From the NCBI GenBank assembly GCA_922989275.2, contig OV277864.1, positions 42,345,550-42,409,549 on the forward strand: a stretch of DNA of 64,000 bases. The letters run 5' to 3'. The notes beneath the pieces are model-generated. The model saw only the letters and a program-made list of their open reading frames with translations. It ran no database searches and was not told the origin of the DNA. The DNA comes from Gari tellinella. Lineage: Eukaryota; Mollusca; Bivalvia; Cardiida; Psammobiidae. Position numbers and translations under genes: made by a program. This document shows positions 63,647-64,000 of the stretch, in pieces; the stretch's first letter is position 1, and every line of letters starts with the position of its first letter.

Positions 63647-64000
63647 ATTTATCACATAAACAGCAAATTACACGAAAATCCGAACGGTCTTACTTTCATT
63701 TTTGCCCTCGGCTCTCCGGAAACGATTCGTCATGGGCGTTATTCGGTTTTATTCATCCGTAGATAAAAACACCTATCAAACTAAAATAAAAATCAACATC
63801 AATGTGTTGTGAAAAGACTTCTCTGATACAATATTCAAATTTTAAATCAATATTTAATTTAAAAACTGTTCTAATTGACTTAAAATGAACAGTTGACATT
63901 TATAATTTAGTTTCGTTTTCAAAATAACGTCGTTAGAGCAACATGACGTCATTATCATTGTAACGTTTAAATTTGAAAAACAGTCTGAGTCTGTTAATAC
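63647..64000. other. No gene seen; window end
   Basis: No supported feature. Confidence 0.5.

Noticed and set aside
1..64000. LTR retrotransposons or endogenous retroviruses
   Set aside because: No paired direct long repeats, protease or integrase motifs were seen; all reverse transcriptases here are of the APE-LINE type.

Overview
The window looks like nuclear DNA from a mollusc, most likely a bivalve. It is AT-rich, has no bacterial-style gene packing, and consists mainly of transposable elements. The assignment rests on element types that I know as common in bivalves: an I/Nimb-type LINE with a zinc-knuckle gag, CR1-like LINEs, a metazoan tRNA-derived SINE, and many TA- and TTAA-flanked MITEs. 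Identity was judged by eye; no database was searched.

The only likely host gene is a glycosyltransferase of the Gly_transf_sug (GT32) type on the minus strand. One exon (about 49221-49841) carries the first half of the domain and ends in a GTAAGT donor. Two alternative terminal exons carry the YGGIYLDxD half: 46325-46788 and 32632-33095. Both begin after the same acceptor and in a phase that matches the donor.

Layout. 1-5.9 kb holds short repeats, GC-rich palindromes and a six-copy satellite of about 176 bp. 6.2-7.4 kb holds dead CR1-like and ZSWIM/MULE-like transposon remnants. 8.9-10.3 kb holds two terminal-inverted-repeat elements. 10.3-12.0 kb is a truncated, frameshifted LINE. 13.68-19.93 kb is an apparently full-length LINE with two intact ORFs and a 16-bp target-site duplication. 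20.7-24.6 kb holds nested MITEs, a SINE with a perfect 14-bp duplication and a dead Tc1-like transposase. 25.2-30.2 kb is a second LINE with long open frames, in which ORF1 and ORF2 lie in the same frame separated by one UAG. 33.98-38.1 kb is a broken CR1-like LINE that carries a 2A-like motif. 39.9-45.6 kb holds two near-identical TTAA-flanked 1-kb elements with a tRNA-like core. 46-51.9 kb holds the glycosyltransferase exons surrounded by MITEs. 53-58 kb holds further MITEs and a dead Tc1-like element. 58.25-62.9 kb is a large foldback-like element inserted in a MITE.

The most unusual feature is a palindromic hairpin module of about 66-70 bp, with core GATCAGACGCCG and its complement. I count roughly 28 full, variant or half copies between 21 kb and 63 kb. 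It stands alone, and it also sits in the centre of MITEs with unrelated terminal repeats (CAGTGGAG, CAGTGCTCCC, CCCCTTCACTGCC and GGGGCCCG types). Several nested insertions give internal empty-site controls that fix element ends and target sites (TA, TTAA).
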